The position numbers were made by a program, and so were the translations under genes. The notes beneath the pieces were generated by a model, which searched no databases, was not told the DNA's origin, and was given only the letters and a program-made list of their open reading frames with translations. Below are positions 17,172 through 25,537 of a stretch of DNA of 47,466 nucleotides, piece after piece. How positions within the stretch are numbered: position 1 is the first letter of the stretch; each line of letters opens with the position of its first letter. This stretch comes from Eubacterium sp. (GTDB lineage: Bacteria; Bacillota; Clostridia; Oscillospirales; Acutalibacteraceae): contig JACTVT010000015.1 in the NCBI GenBank assembly GCA_014465955.1, positions 1-47,466 on the forward strand. Direction: 5' to 3'.

Positions 17172-18362
17172 ATGATTACACCAAATGATATTAAGGATAA
17201 AATCCTTTCAACGGCATCACACGGCTATAATGTGGATGAAACAAACGCTTTTCTTGATGAAATAGCAGAGTCTTATTCAGCAATTTATGCAGAAAACAAG
17301 GAACTTTACAGAAAAATGGAAATCCTTGCTTCAAAAATTGAAGAATACAGAGAAGAGGAAGATTCCATTAAGTCAACCTTGATTACTGCACAGAAAGCAG
17401 CAGATCAGTTGACAAAAGGCACAAAAGAAAAGGCAGAGGCGCTTTTAACCGAAAGTGCCAATAAAGCGCAGCAGACTGTGCTTGATGCAAAGGAAAAGGC
17501 AGAAAGTCTTGTTTCAGAAGCAAGAGATTATGTTGCCGAACTTACAAAAGAGAAAAAGGCAGAGGCTGATTCCCTTGTTGAGGATGCTCATAAAAAGGCA
17601 GATGAGGTTGTAAATAACGCAAAAGCAGTTGCAGGCGATTTGCTTGCTCAGGCAAAAAATATTTCCGAAGAACTTGTTGACAAGGCAAGACAGGAAAAAG
17701 AATATCACGAGAATCTTGTGTCAAAACTCAAAGAAGAGTCTGTTGCATTTAAAAACAGTCTTGTAGCACTTTATCAGGCACAACTTGATAAACTGCAGGA
17801 AATGATGAACGCACCTGTTGATTCCGAAATTGAAACGGCTGAAGAAAAACTGCAAAGCGTTGAAGATGAACTTGAGAATATTTACGCAACAGTAAATGAA
17901 ATGAATGAGGAGATTACAGTAAGCGAGCCTGAGGCTGAAACAGAGCAGGAAGAAGAGTTTGAAATTGCCGAAGAGCCGATTACTGAATTTGAGGATATTT
18001 CATCAGGGGCAGACGTGCTTGAAGCAGTTGACGATGTTCAGGAAATCAATGTTCCCGATGAGGTTGAGGAAATTGAAGAGATTGATGAAGTTGATGAAGA
18101 ACCAACCGAAAGTGATGTAAAAACGGCTCTTGACGCTTTTTCAAAAGATGAAATCACTCCCATAACAGAAGATGCAAAAATAACTGAAATCAGCGAAAAT
18201 GCAGAACTTGAAGAACCGGAGGAACAGCCGTTTGAAACGTTCTTTAATGTTAATAAGCATGAGGGAAGAACAAAGGAAAAAATCAGTCTTGTTCCGCCTG
18301 AAGAAGATGATGATGACGATGATTTAAAATTTCGCGGTTTCTTCCGTAAAAAGAAAAAGTAA
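17172..18362 (+). CDS. divIVA: DivIVA-domain protein with a long acidic tail
   Basis: A 396-residue coiled-coil protein. Residues 1-60 fit the DivIVA lipid-binding domain (ITPNDIKDK, then NVDETNAFLDEI). A long Ala/Lys/Glu coiled coil spans about 60-215. The C-terminal half (about 225-380) is strongly acidic with many Glu/Asp runs, and ends LKFRGFFRKKKK, a basic amphipathic end that may bind membrane or a partner. It is longer than the roughly 160-residue Bacillus protein, mostly because of the acidic tail. Such proteins mark curved membranes at septa and poles. Confidence 0.9.
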   Translation: MITPNDIKDKILSTASHGYNVDETNAFLDEIAESYSAIYAENKELYRKMEILASKIEEYREEEDSIKSTLITAQKAADQLTKGTKEKAEALLTESANKAQQTVLDAKEKAESLVSEARDYVAELTKEKKAEADSLVEDAHKKADEVVNNAKAVAGDLLAQAKNISEELVDKARQEKEYHENLVSKLKEESVAFKNSLVALYQAQLDKLQEMMNAPVDSEIETAEEKLQSVEDELENIYATVNEMNEEITVSEPEAETEQEEEFEIAEEPITEFEDISSGADVLEAVDDVQEINVPDEVEEIEEIDEVDEEPTESDVKTALDAFSKDEITPITEDAKITEISENAELEEPEEQPFETFFNVNKHEGRTKEKISLVPPEEDDDDDDLKFRGFFRKKKK

Positions 18363-18371
18363 TAAATAATT

Positions 18372-18391
18372 GTAGGGCGGGGTGCCCATGC
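18372..18391 (+). repeat. Degenerate GTAGGG palindrome
   Basis: GTAGGGCGGGGTGCCCATGC just after divIVA. The head is intact but the right stem arm is short, so it looks like a decayed REP-like copy. Confidence 0.5.
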
Positions 18392-18416
18392 TCAATATAA
18401 TTTAGTTAAGAAAAGC

Positions 18417-18524
18417 AAGGCTTCTCCTTGAGGAGAAGCTGTCACGATAGTGACTGATGAGGTGGAAAATAATAACACCTCATCCACCGCAAGCGGTCCT
18501 CCTTCCCCTCAAGGGGAAGGCTTA
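18417..18524 (+). repeat. Mosaic palindromic repeat, family N copy 1
   Basis: A 108-bp element with inverted ends (AAGGCTTCTCCTTGAGG at the left; the right end reads AAGCCTTCCCCTTGAGG on the other strand). It contains TGTCACGATAGTGAC, a TGATGAGGTGG / CACCTCATCCACC long-range pair and the ACCGCAAGCGGT module shared with family M. It fills much of the divIVA-ileS gap. I saw no T-box sequence there. Confidence 0.75.
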
Positions 18525-18585
18525 ATTTAATGATATTTTGTCCCATCCCTCCCGAAAAATCTAACAAATAAAAGGTAGGATAGAA

Positions 18586-21381
18586 ATGGACTATAAAGAT
18601 ACTTTAAATATGATGAAAACAGACTTTCCAATGAGGGCAGGATTGCCGCAGAGAGAGCCTGAATTTCTTAAATCTTGGTATGAAAACAAGCAGTATGAAA
18701 AATTAATGGAAATCAACGAGGGCAAGCCTTTGTTCGTTCTTCACGACGGCCCGCCTTATGCAAACGGTGCTATTCACATCGGTCACGCACTTAATAAAAC
18801 GCTTAAGGATTTCATTGTTAGATATAAAAATATGACCGGCTTTAAATCACCTTATGTTCCCGGATGGGATACCCATGGCCTGCCGACAGAACTTAAAGCA
18901 AGAAAAACTGCAAATATTACTGCTGACAGTAATATTTCAGACCTTGAACTGCGTAAAATCTGCCGTGACACTGCTCTCGGTTTTGTGGATTTGCAGCGTG
19001 AGGGCTTCAAAAGACTTGGCGTTATAGGCGAATGGGACAATCCTTATATTACGCTTACAAAGGATTTTGAGGAAGAGCAGATTAAAGTTTTTGCTCAGAT
19101 GGCTTCCAAAGGATATATCTATAAGGGCTTAAAGCCTGTTTATTGGTGCGCAGACTGCAATACCGCACTTGCAGAGGCTGAAATTGAGTATGCCGAAGAT
19201 CCGTGCCATTCTATTTATGTTAAATTCAATGTTACTGACGATCTCGGCAAATTGACTGCAATGGGTGCAGATTTGTCTAAGACCTATTTCGTTATCTGGA
19301 CTACAACTACATGGACTCTTCCTGCAAACGTTGCAATTTGTGTAGGTCCGAGTTTTGAATACTCACTTGTTAAAAGCGGTGATGAATATTATGTTCTTGC
19401 AACAGACCTTGCCGCTTCCGCTATGGAGGCAAAGGGTGTAACTGATTACGAAACGCTCGGCATTATAAAGGGTTCTGAACTTGAATATATGAAATGTCAG
19501 CACCCGTTTATCGACAGAACTTCACTTGTTATTGTCGGCGACCACGTAACGCTTGAAAGCGGCACAGGCTGCGTTCATACTGCTCCCGGCCACGGTGTGG
19601 AAGACTTTGTTGTCTGCAAAAATTATCCTGAAATTCCTGTTATTGTTCCTGTTGACGCAACCGGCCATTTAACTGAGGAGGCAGGTCAGTTTGCAGGTCT
19701 TTCAACCGAGGAGGCAAACAAGCCGATTGCCGAGCATCTTGAAAAAACAGGCAATCTTTTCGCACTGCAGAAGATTATTCACCAGTATCCGCATTGCTGG
19801 AGATGCCATAAGCCTGTAATTTTCCGTGCAACCTCACAGTGGTTCTGCTCTGTTGATGATTTCAAGGAGGACGCAATAAAGGCATCTGAAAATGTTAAGT
19901 GGTTCCCTGAATGGGGTAAAGACAGACTTCAGTCTATGATAAGAGAACGTGCAGACTGGTGTATTTCACGTCAGAGAAAATGGGGCGTTCCGATTCCTGT
20001 TATGTACTGCAAGGACTGCGGCAAGGAAATCATCGACAACGATGTTATGATGAACGTTTCAAGGATTTTCGGCGAGGAGGGCTCGGATGCGTGGTATTCT
20101 CACGAGGCTGAATACTTCCTTCCCGACGGTTATAAATGCCCTCACTGCGGTTCTTCAAACGGATTTGAAAAAGAAACCGATATTATGGACGTTTGGTTTG
20201 ACTCGGGCTCAACTCATACCGCAGTAAGTAAAAAGAGAGGATACCTTAAATATCCTGCTGACGTTTATCTTGAGGGTGCAGACCAGTACAGAGGCTGGTT
20301 CCAGTCATCACTTCTTACTGCTGTTGCAGGCGGCGACGAGGCTCCGTTTAAGGAGATTATCACCCACGGCTGGACTGTTGACGGCGAGGGCAAAAAGATG
20401 TCCAAATCGCTTGGCAACGGTATTGACCCGAATGATATTATTGATAAATACGGTGCAGATATTCTTCGTCTGTGGGTTGCATCTGCCGATTATCACGCAG
20501 ATATTCGTATCAGCCCTGAAATTCTGAAACAACTTTCGGATAATTACAGAAAGATCAGAAATACTGCACGTTTCTGCCTCGGCAATCTTTATGATTTTAA
20601 CCCTGATACCGATATGGTAGAAAATGATAAACTTGAAGAACTTGATAAGTATGCATTAATGAAACTTGATGAACTTATCACAACTGCACGCGGCGGCTTT
20701 GAGGTTTATGAATATCATACTGCATCACACGCAATTCATAATTTCTGTGTTGTTGATATGAGCAACTTCTATTTTGACGTTCTTAAAGACAGACTTTATA
20801 CATCTGTACCGACTTCTGCTACAAGGCGTGCCGCACAAACCGTTCTTTATAAGATTCTTGATGCGCTTACACTTCTTTTAACTCCAATTCTTGCATTTAC
20901 TGCAGATGAAATCTGGAAGTTTATGCCGCACGATAAGTCAAGAAATGCCGAGTCACCACTCTTTAATGAAATACCGAATGCCGATTTCATTGAAACAGAT
21001 GAAGCATTTATGAATAAGTGGGAAAAGGTTCATCAGATTCGTGTTGATGTTCAGAAAGCACTTGAACTTGCACGAAATGAAAAGAAAATCGGTAAGTCAC
21101 TTGAGGCAAAAGTTACACTTGGTGCCGAGGGCGAACTTCTTGAATTCCTTGAGACCGTTAAGGCTGAATTGCCTGAAATCTTTATCACCTCTGCCGTTGA
21201 GGTTACTGCAGAAAAGCAGGCTTTTGCAGGTGATGTTGAGGGACTTACGGTTTCTGTTTCAGCTGCTGACGGTGAAAAGTGTGAACGCTGCTGGAAATTC
21301 TCCACAACAGTCGGTTCAGATGCAAATCACCCGACACTCTGTAAGCACTGTGCAGACGTTCTTGCACAGATGGGTGAGTAA
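18586..21381 (+). CDS. ileS: Isoleucyl-tRNA synthetase
   Basis: A 931-residue class I aminoacyl-tRNA synthetase. It has the HIGH-type signature GAIHIGHALNKT (about 60-70), the editing domain with TTTTWTLPANVAI and GTGCVHTAPGHG, the WFDSGSTH region and KMSKSLGN. A C-terminal zinc knuckle carries CERCW and LCKHC. This is the classical bacterial type. The ATG at 18586 is preceded by AAAGGTAGG. It follows divIVA as in many Firmicutes, but separated by repeat elements. Confidence 0.97.
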   Translation: MDYKDTLNMMKTDFPMRAGLPQREPEFLKSWYENKQYEKLMEINEGKPLFVLHDGPPYANGAIHIGHALNKTLKDFIVRYKNMTGFKSPYVPGWDTHGLPTELKARKTANITADSNISDLELRKICRDTALGFVDLQREGFKRLGVIGEWDNPYITLTKDFEEEQIKVFAQMASKGYIYKGLKPVYWCADCNTALAEAEIEYAEDPCHSIYVKFNVTDDLGKLTAMGADLSKTYFVIWTTTTWTLPANVAICVGPSFEYSLVKSGDEYYVLATDLAASAMEAKGVTDYETLGIIKGSELEYMKCQHPFIDRTSLVIVGDHVTLESGTGCVHTAPGHGVEDFVVCKNYPEIPVIVPVDATGHLTEEAGQFAGLSTEEANKPIAEHLEKTGNLFALQKIIHQYPHCWRCHKPVIFRATSQWFCSVDDFKEDAIKASENVKWFPEWGKDRLQSMIRERADWCISRQRKWGVPIPVMYCKDCGKEIIDNDVMMNVSRIFGEEGSDAWYSHEAEYFLPDGYKCPHCGSSNGFEKETDIMDVWFDSGSTHTAVSKKRGYLKYPADVYLEGADQYRGWFQSSLLTAVAGGDEAPFKEIITHGWTVDGEGKKMSKSLGNGIDPNDIIDKYGADILRLWVASADYHADIRISPEILKQLSDNYRKIRNTARFCLGNLYDFNPDTDMVENDKLEELDKYALMKLDELITTARGGFEVYEYHTASHAIHNFCVVDMSNFYFDVLKDRLYTSVPTSATRRAAQTVLYKILDALTLLLTPILAFTADEIWKFMPHDKSRNAESPLFNEIPNADFIETDEAFMNKWEKVHQIRVDVQKALELARNEKKIGKSLEAKVTLGAEGELLEFLETVKAELPEIFITSAVEVTAEKQAFAGDVEGLTVSVSAADGEKCERCWKFSTTVGSDANHPTLCKHCADVLAQMGE

Positions 21382-21392
21382 ATACTAAGATA

Positions 21393-21438
21393 GCCTCCCT
21401 TGTGAAAGGGAGGGGGACCGCTTGCGGTGGTAGGATTT
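21393..21438 (+). repeat. Partial family M repeat
   Basis: The left half of the M element only: hairpin CTCCCTTGTGAAAGGGAG followed by GGACCGCTTGCGGTGG. The right half is replaced by REP-like palindromes. Confidence 0.65.
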
Positions 21439-21445
21439 GATATGC

Positions 21446-21541
21446 GGTGCGATGTGGTCATCGCACCCTACACGGGCAATTCGTGAATTGCCCCTACGGA
21501 TTTGCAATAACGCTATCGTAGGGGCGGATATCATCCGCCCG
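21446..21541. repeat. REP-like cluster with a head-to-head pair (REPIN-like)
   Basis: Three palindromes in a row: 21446-21471 (arms GGTGCGAT / ATCGCACC, ending CTAC), 21474-21497 (GGGCAATTC / GAATTGCCC, ending CCTAC) and 21518-21541 (GTAGG, then GGCGGAT / ATCCGCC). The second and third face each other: CCCCTAC and GTAGGGG flank a 20-base spacer, so the whole can fold as one long hairpin. The spacer segment TTTGCAATAACGCTATC recurs at 44550-44566. Confidence 0.75.
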
Positions 21542-21555
21542 TATAAATAAATCTT

Positions 21556-21580
21556 GTAGGGGAGGGTCTCCGTGCCCTCC
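21556..21580 (+). repeat. GTAGGGG-headed palindrome
   Basis: GTAGGGGAGGG-TCTCCGTG-CCCTCC, the same version as at 1880 and 37387. It lies 34 bases before the lspA start codon. Confidence 0.75.
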
Positions 21581-21613
21581 TGTAAATTAAAATAAACCGA
21601 ACGGAGGGATACT

Positions 21614-22093
21614 TTGCACAAAAAAAAGCATATATGGTGCTCGGTTATGATTGTTTTAATCGTCGCTTTTGACCAGTTCACTAAATTTCTTGCAACGGAA
21701 TATCTTTCCGACGGCAGTGCAGCGCCTTTTATAAAAGGCGTTGTTCAGTTTCGCTATGCGCTCAATGAGGGTATGGCGTTTTCACTTTTCAGCGGTGCAA
21801 GATGGGTTTTTGTTGCACTTACCCTGGTGGTGTGCATAGGTGCGCTGTGGTATCTTTTCAGCAATAAATGCAAATCTCTCTGGCTTTACTGGAGCATAGG
21901 CGTTGTTGTTTCGGGTGGTATAGGTAATCTGATAGACCGTGCACTTTACGGCTATGTTATTGATTTTATAGAGCCTGTTTTTGTGAATTTTGCAATTTTC
22001 AATATTGCCGATTGTGCCGTAACGCTTGGCGCAGTTTCGCTTTTTGCCTATCTTTTCTCAGATTTCTTCAAAAAGGAGAAAAAAGATGAGTGA
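21614..22093 (+). CDS. lspA: Lipoprotein signal peptidase LspA
   Basis: A 159-residue membrane aspartic protease that cleaves the signal peptide of lipid-modified prolipoproteins. Four hydrophobic segments are visible. The family motifs are an N-terminal DQFTK, NEGMAFSLF, GGIGNLIDR (Asp108) and FNIADC (Asp133); the last two Asp are the catalytic pair. The start is TTG 21614 with ACGGAGGGAT immediately upstream; the next in-frame ATG (21647) would remove part of the first membrane segment. It overlaps rluD by 8 bases, the common Firmicutes lspA-rluD pair. Confidence 0.95.
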   Translation: MHKKKHIWCSVMIVLIVAFDQFTKFLATEYLSDGSAAPFIKGVVQFRYALNEGMAFSLFSGARWVFVALTLVVCIGALWYLFSNKCKSLWLYWSIGVVVSGGIGNLIDRALYGYVIDFIEPVFVNFAIFNIADCAVTLGAVSLFAYLFSDFFKKEKKDE

Positions 22094-23015
22094 TGCTGTT
22101 ATTTTTACTGCCCTTGCCGAAAATGCAGGCGACAGGATTGATAAGTTTATTAGCGAAAAAAGCGAAAGCCTGAGCCGTTCTGCGGCTGCAAAGATTATTG
22201 AGGAGCAGGGCGTTACCGTAAACGGCTCTGTTGTTTCAAAAAATTATAAATGCAAGGAAAATGATAAAATTGTTCTTATCGTTCCGCAGGCAAAACCGCT
22301 TGACGTTGAGGCTGAAAATATTCCGCTTGATATTGTTTATGAGGATAATGACCTGCTTGTGGTGAATAAGCCTAAGGGTATGGTGGTTCACCCTGCCCCC
22401 GGCAATTATTCGGGCACGCTTGTAAATGCACTGCTTTATCACTGCAAAGATTCGCTAAGCGGCATTAACGGTGTTCTCCGCCCCGGAATTGTGCACCGAA
22501 TTGATAAGGACACCTCGGGTTTGCTGATTGTTGCCAAAAATGATATTGCTCACGCAGGTCTTGCCCGTCAGATTAAAGAGCATTCCTTTTCACGTGAATA
22601 TGAGTGCGTAGTGCACGGCAATATTAAGGATGACGAGGGAACAATTCATCTGCCGATCGGCAGAAACCCTAAAGACAGAAAGAAAATGGCGGTAGTTTAT
22701 AAGAATTCAAAAGACGCCGTTACGCATTATAAAGTTATAAAAAGATACGGTCAGTTTACGCATATCAGATGCAGGCTTGAAACAGGCAGAACGCACCAGA
22801 TAAGAGTACATATGGCATATATGGGTCACCCTGTTGCAGGTGATGAGGTTTATGGACCAAAAAAAGTTCAGAAAGGCTTAAACGGTCAGTGCCTGCACGC
22901 AAAGCACATCGGCTTTGTTCACCCTAAAACAGGCTTGTGGCTTGAATTTGAAAGCGATTTGCCAGAATATTTCACGGAATTTTTAAATAAACTTGAAAGA
23001 TTATATGGTGTTTGA
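22086..23015 (+). CDS. rluD: RluD-family large-subunit pseudouridine synthase
   Basis: A 309-residue RluA/RluD-type pseudouridine synthase. An N-terminal S4 RNA-binding domain (about 15-70; SRSAAAKIIEEQGVTVNG) precedes the catalytic domain with HRIDKDTSGLL holding the catalytic Asp, then RLETGRTHQIRVHM. ATG 22086 lies within the lspA 3' end and has AAAAAGGAG upstream; the in-frame extension to 22026 would run inside lspA and is rejected. The precise target uridines cannot be inferred. Confidence 0.93.
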   Translation: MSDAVIFTALAENAGDRIDKFISEKSESLSRSAAAKIIEEQGVTVNGSVVSKNYKCKENDKIVLIVPQAKPLDVEAENIPLDIVYEDNDLLVVNKPKGMVVHPAPGNYSGTLVNALLYHCKDSLSGINGVLRPGIVHRIDKDTSGLLIVAKNDIAHAGLARQIKEHSFSREYECVVHGNIKDDEGTIHLPIGRNPKDRKKMAVVYKNSKDAVTHYKVIKRYGQFTHIRCRLETGRTHQIRVHMAYMGHPVAGDEVYGPKKVQKGLNGQCLHAKHIGFVHPKTGLWLEFESDLPEYFTEFLNKLERLYGV

Positions 23016-23022
23016 TATTACC

Positions 23023-23048
23023 GTAGGGGGGCGGATATCATCCGCCCG
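23023..23048 (+). repeat. GTAGGGGG-headed palindrome
   Basis: GTAGGGG then GGCGGAT-ATC-ATCCGCC-CG, directly after the rluD stop. The stem equals that of 21518-21541 and 44613-44631. Confidence 0.75.
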
Positions 23049-23073
23049 AATTATTTGTGAAGGAGGAGTTACA

Positions 23074-23928
23074 ATGTCAAAAACCTTTGAAAAATGGCTT
23101 GTTGTTTCTGATATTGACGGCACGCTTAATAATAAAGTAAGAAAATTGCCTAAAGTAAATTATGATGCAATTAAAAAGTTTACGGAACTCGGCGGTAATT
23201 TCACACTTGCCTCGGGCAGGCTTACGTCAAGCCTTAAACGAAATTATGACAGAATAACTCCGAATCAGCCGGCAGTTGTTCTTAACGGTGCAGGGCTTTA
23301 TGACTTTTCGAAAAATCAAATGCTTTGGCGTTCTACGATTGGCAAAGAGGGTCAGGATTTTGTACGTTCTGTTATTGCCGAGTATAGTGAAGTTTTTAAA
23401 AGCCTTGATATCGGTATTTATTTTGACGATTATGTGTATATTGTTAAAAGCGGGCTTCTTGGTAAGGCAACAATGTATTTTGACAAAGATCATCATGAGG
23501 TTACAAATATTGATGCTGTACCCACCGAAGGCTGGATGAAAGTTATTTTCTGGGGCGTTCCTGCAACTATTGAATCTCTGCGCCGAATGATAGACAGGTC
23601 GGATATCAACGATAAGGTTAATTTTATGGCGTCATCGCTCTGGAGTATGGAAATGCTTGCAAAAGATACCCACAAGGGCGTCGGCATTATGCAGCTTGCC
23701 AAAACACTTGAAATTGAAAAAAGCCACGTTGCAGCAATCGGTGATTATTATAATGACTGGGATATGCTTAAAACGGTCGGTCTGCCTGCCTGCGCGGGTC
23801 AGGCGCCTAAGGCAATACATAAAATCAGTAAGTTTGAGGCATGCCATTGCAACAAAGGCTGTGTTGCAGATTTGCTGAATTATATTATGAGCGGCAGGGC
23901 TGATGAAGATATTTTGAAACAAAAATAG
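23074..23928 (+). CDS. Cof-type HAD-superfamily hydrolase
   Basis: A 284-residue HAD phosphatase of the Cof/YkrA type II cap class. Motif I is VSDIDGTLNN (DxDGT, nucleophile and acid/base Asp). Motif II is ASGR. Motif IV is GDYYNDWDML, followed by GQAPKAI. These enzymes usually hydrolyse sugar phosphates, flavin nucleotides or other small phosphates; the substrate cannot be predicted. ATG 23074 is chosen for its AAGGAGGAG site; the upstream extension overlaps rluD and a repeat. Confidence 0.88.
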   Translation: MSKTFEKWLVVSDIDGTLNNKVRKLPKVNYDAIKKFTELGGNFTLASGRLTSSLKRNYDRITPNQPAVVLNGAGLYDFSKNQMLWRSTIGKEGQDFVRSVIAEYSEVFKSLDIGIYFDDYVYIVKSGLLGKATMYFDKDHHEVTNIDAVPTEGWMKVIFWGVPATIESLRRMIDRSDINDKVNFMASSLWSMEMLAKDTHKGVGIMQLAKTLEIEKSHVAAIGDYYNDWDMLKTVGLPACAGQAPKAIHKISKFEACHCNKGCVADLLNYIMSGRADEDILKQK

Positions 23929-23943
23929 TTAAATGTGTTAATC

Positions 23944-23970
23944 GTAGGGCGGTGTGGCCCCACGCCGTCG
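23944..23970 (+). repeat. GTAGGG-headed palindrome
   Basis: GTAGGGCGGTGTGGCCCCACGCCGTCG: stem GGCGGTGTGG / CCACGCCG. It lies between the Cof-type gene and nfo and has its own stem sequence. Confidence 0.65.
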
Positions 23971-24003
23971 CTTTAATAGATAATATTTAAGGAGAATAAA
24001 TCA

Positions 24004-24831
24004 ATGGTTATCGGTGCTCATTTAAGTGCGTCAAAAGGTTATACGCATATGCTGAAAGAGGCAATGTCAATCGGGGCAAACACTTTTCAGTTTTTTACAA
24101 GAAATCCAAGGGGCGGCAAGGCTAAGGATATTGATGAAAAGGATATTGAAACTTTTCTTCAGTTAAGCAGGGAAAACAATTTCGGCACAATTCTTGCCCA
24201 CGCACCTTATACGCTTAACTGCTGTTCGGCTAAGCCCGAAACGATTCGGTTTGCAGTCGATACCTTTGCCGACGATTTAAAGCGAATGGAATATACGCCG
24301 GGTATGCTTTATAATTTTCACCCGGGCTCACACGTAGGTCAGGGCGAGGAAAAGGGAATTGAACTCATCTGCAAAGCACTCAATACCGTTCTTTTTCCTG
24401 AGATGACGACTACCGTTCTGCTTGAAACGATGGCAGGCAAAGGCTCTGAAATGGGCAAAACCTTTGAGGAATTAAAAGCGATTATTGACGGTACAGAACT
24501 TTCGGATAAACTCGGTGTTTGTCTTGATACCTGCCACGTAAGCGACGGCGGATATGATATTGTGAATGATCTTGACGGAGTTTTGGAGCAGTTTGATAAG
24601 ATTATCGGTATAGACAGACTCAAAGCACTTCATCTTAATGACAGCAAAAATCCGCTCGGCGCGCATAAGGATAGGCACGAGAAAATCGGCGAAGGTTTTA
24701 TAGGTGTTGATACTTTTGAGAGGATTGTAAATAACAAATATCTTAAAGATTTGCCGATGTTTCTTGAAACGCCGAATGAACTTGACGGCTACGCAAAAGA
24801 AATTGCACTTTTGAAGTCGCTTCAGAAGTGA
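24004..24831 (+). CDS. nfo: Endonuclease IV (AP endonuclease)
   Basis: A 275-residue TIM-barrel AP endonuclease of the Nfo family that nicks DNA 5' of abasic sites. The start GAHLSASKGY is typical. Zinc-ligand segments include NFHPGSHVG, LLETMAGKG, CLDTCHVSDGGYD, LHLNDSK and DRHEKIGEG, and the end matches FLETPNELDGY. Length is normal. AAGGAGAA precedes ATG 24004. The response-regulator gene starts 16 bases after its stop. Confidence 0.96.
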   Translation: MVIGAHLSASKGYTHMLKEAMSIGANTFQFFTRNPRGGKAKDIDEKDIETFLQLSRENNFGTILAHAPYTLNCCSAKPETIRFAVDTFADDLKRMEYTPGMLYNFHPGSHVGQGEEKGIELICKALNTVLFPEMTTTVLLETMAGKGSEMGKTFEELKAIIDGTELSDKLGVCLDTCHVSDGGYDIVNDLDGVLEQFDKIIGIDRLKALHLNDSKNPLGAHKDRHEKIGEGFIGVDTFERIVNNKYLKDLPMFLETPNELDGYAKEIALLKSLQK

Positions 24832-24847
24832 TTTTTCAGGTGATTCT

Positions 24848-25537
24848 ATGAATATACTTGTTCTTGATGATGAAAAAGAAATAGCAGACCTTGTAGAATT
24901 GTTTCTGATTAATGAAGGCTACAGAGTCTTTAAGTTTTACGAGTCAGAGCCTGCAATGCAGTGCATAGAAAGCACGCATCTTGATATGGCACTGCTTGAT
25001 GTTATGCTGCCTGATACAGACGGCTTTGCAATTCTGCGTAAAATCCGTGAAAAGGGGCTGCGCTTTCCTGTTATTATGCTTACGGCAAGGGTAGAGGACA
25101 GAGATAAAATCATAGGTCTTTCAATGGGCGCAGATGACTACATAACAAAGCCCTTTAATCCGCTTGAAATGGTTTCACGTGTTAAAGCACAACTCAGGCG
25201 TTATACCTTTTATGATAATCAGCAGAAAAATGACAATGTTTTTGATTATGCAGGTCTTGTCGTGAATAAGGATACACACAAATGCACCCTGTATGAAAAG
25301 GAAATTGCGCTGACTCCGATTGAGTTCAATATCCTGTGGCTGCTTTGCGAAAATGCTGATAAGGTAGTTTCTGCCGAGGATATTTTTCAGCAGGTGTGGG
25401 GTGAAAAATATCTTGATTGCAGCAATACGGTTATGGTGCATATCCGCAGAATCAGGGAAAAGATGAATGAACCGTCACGCAACCCTAAGTTTATAAAAAC
25501 AGTTTGGGGGGTAGGCTATAAAATTGAAACGAAGTAA
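24848..25537 (+). CDS. OmpR/VanR-like response regulator
   Basis: A 229-residue two-component regulator. The receiver domain has Asp7-Asp8, phospho-acceptor Asp51 (LLDVMLPDTDG), Thr in MLTAR and Lys in YITKPF. The C-terminal winged-helix DNA-binding domain (about 135-229) includes LTPIEFNILWLL and VMVHIRRIREKM, ending KTVWGVGYKIE. It overlaps the kinase gene by 14 bases. Similarity to VanR/SaeR-type regulators is apparent, but no vanH, vanA or vanX genes are nearby, so resistance is not implied. Confidence 0.93.
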   Translation: MNILVLDDEKEIADLVELFLINEGYRVFKFYESEPAMQCIESTHLDMALLDVMLPDTDGFAILRKIREKGLRFPVIMLTARVEDRDKIIGLSMGADDYITKPFNPLEMVSRVKAQLRRYTFYDNQQKNDNVFDYAGLVVNKDTHKCTLYEKEIALTPIEFNILWLLCENADKVVSAEDIFQQVWGEKYLDCSNTVMVHIRRIREKMNEPSRNPKFIKTVWGVGYKIETK

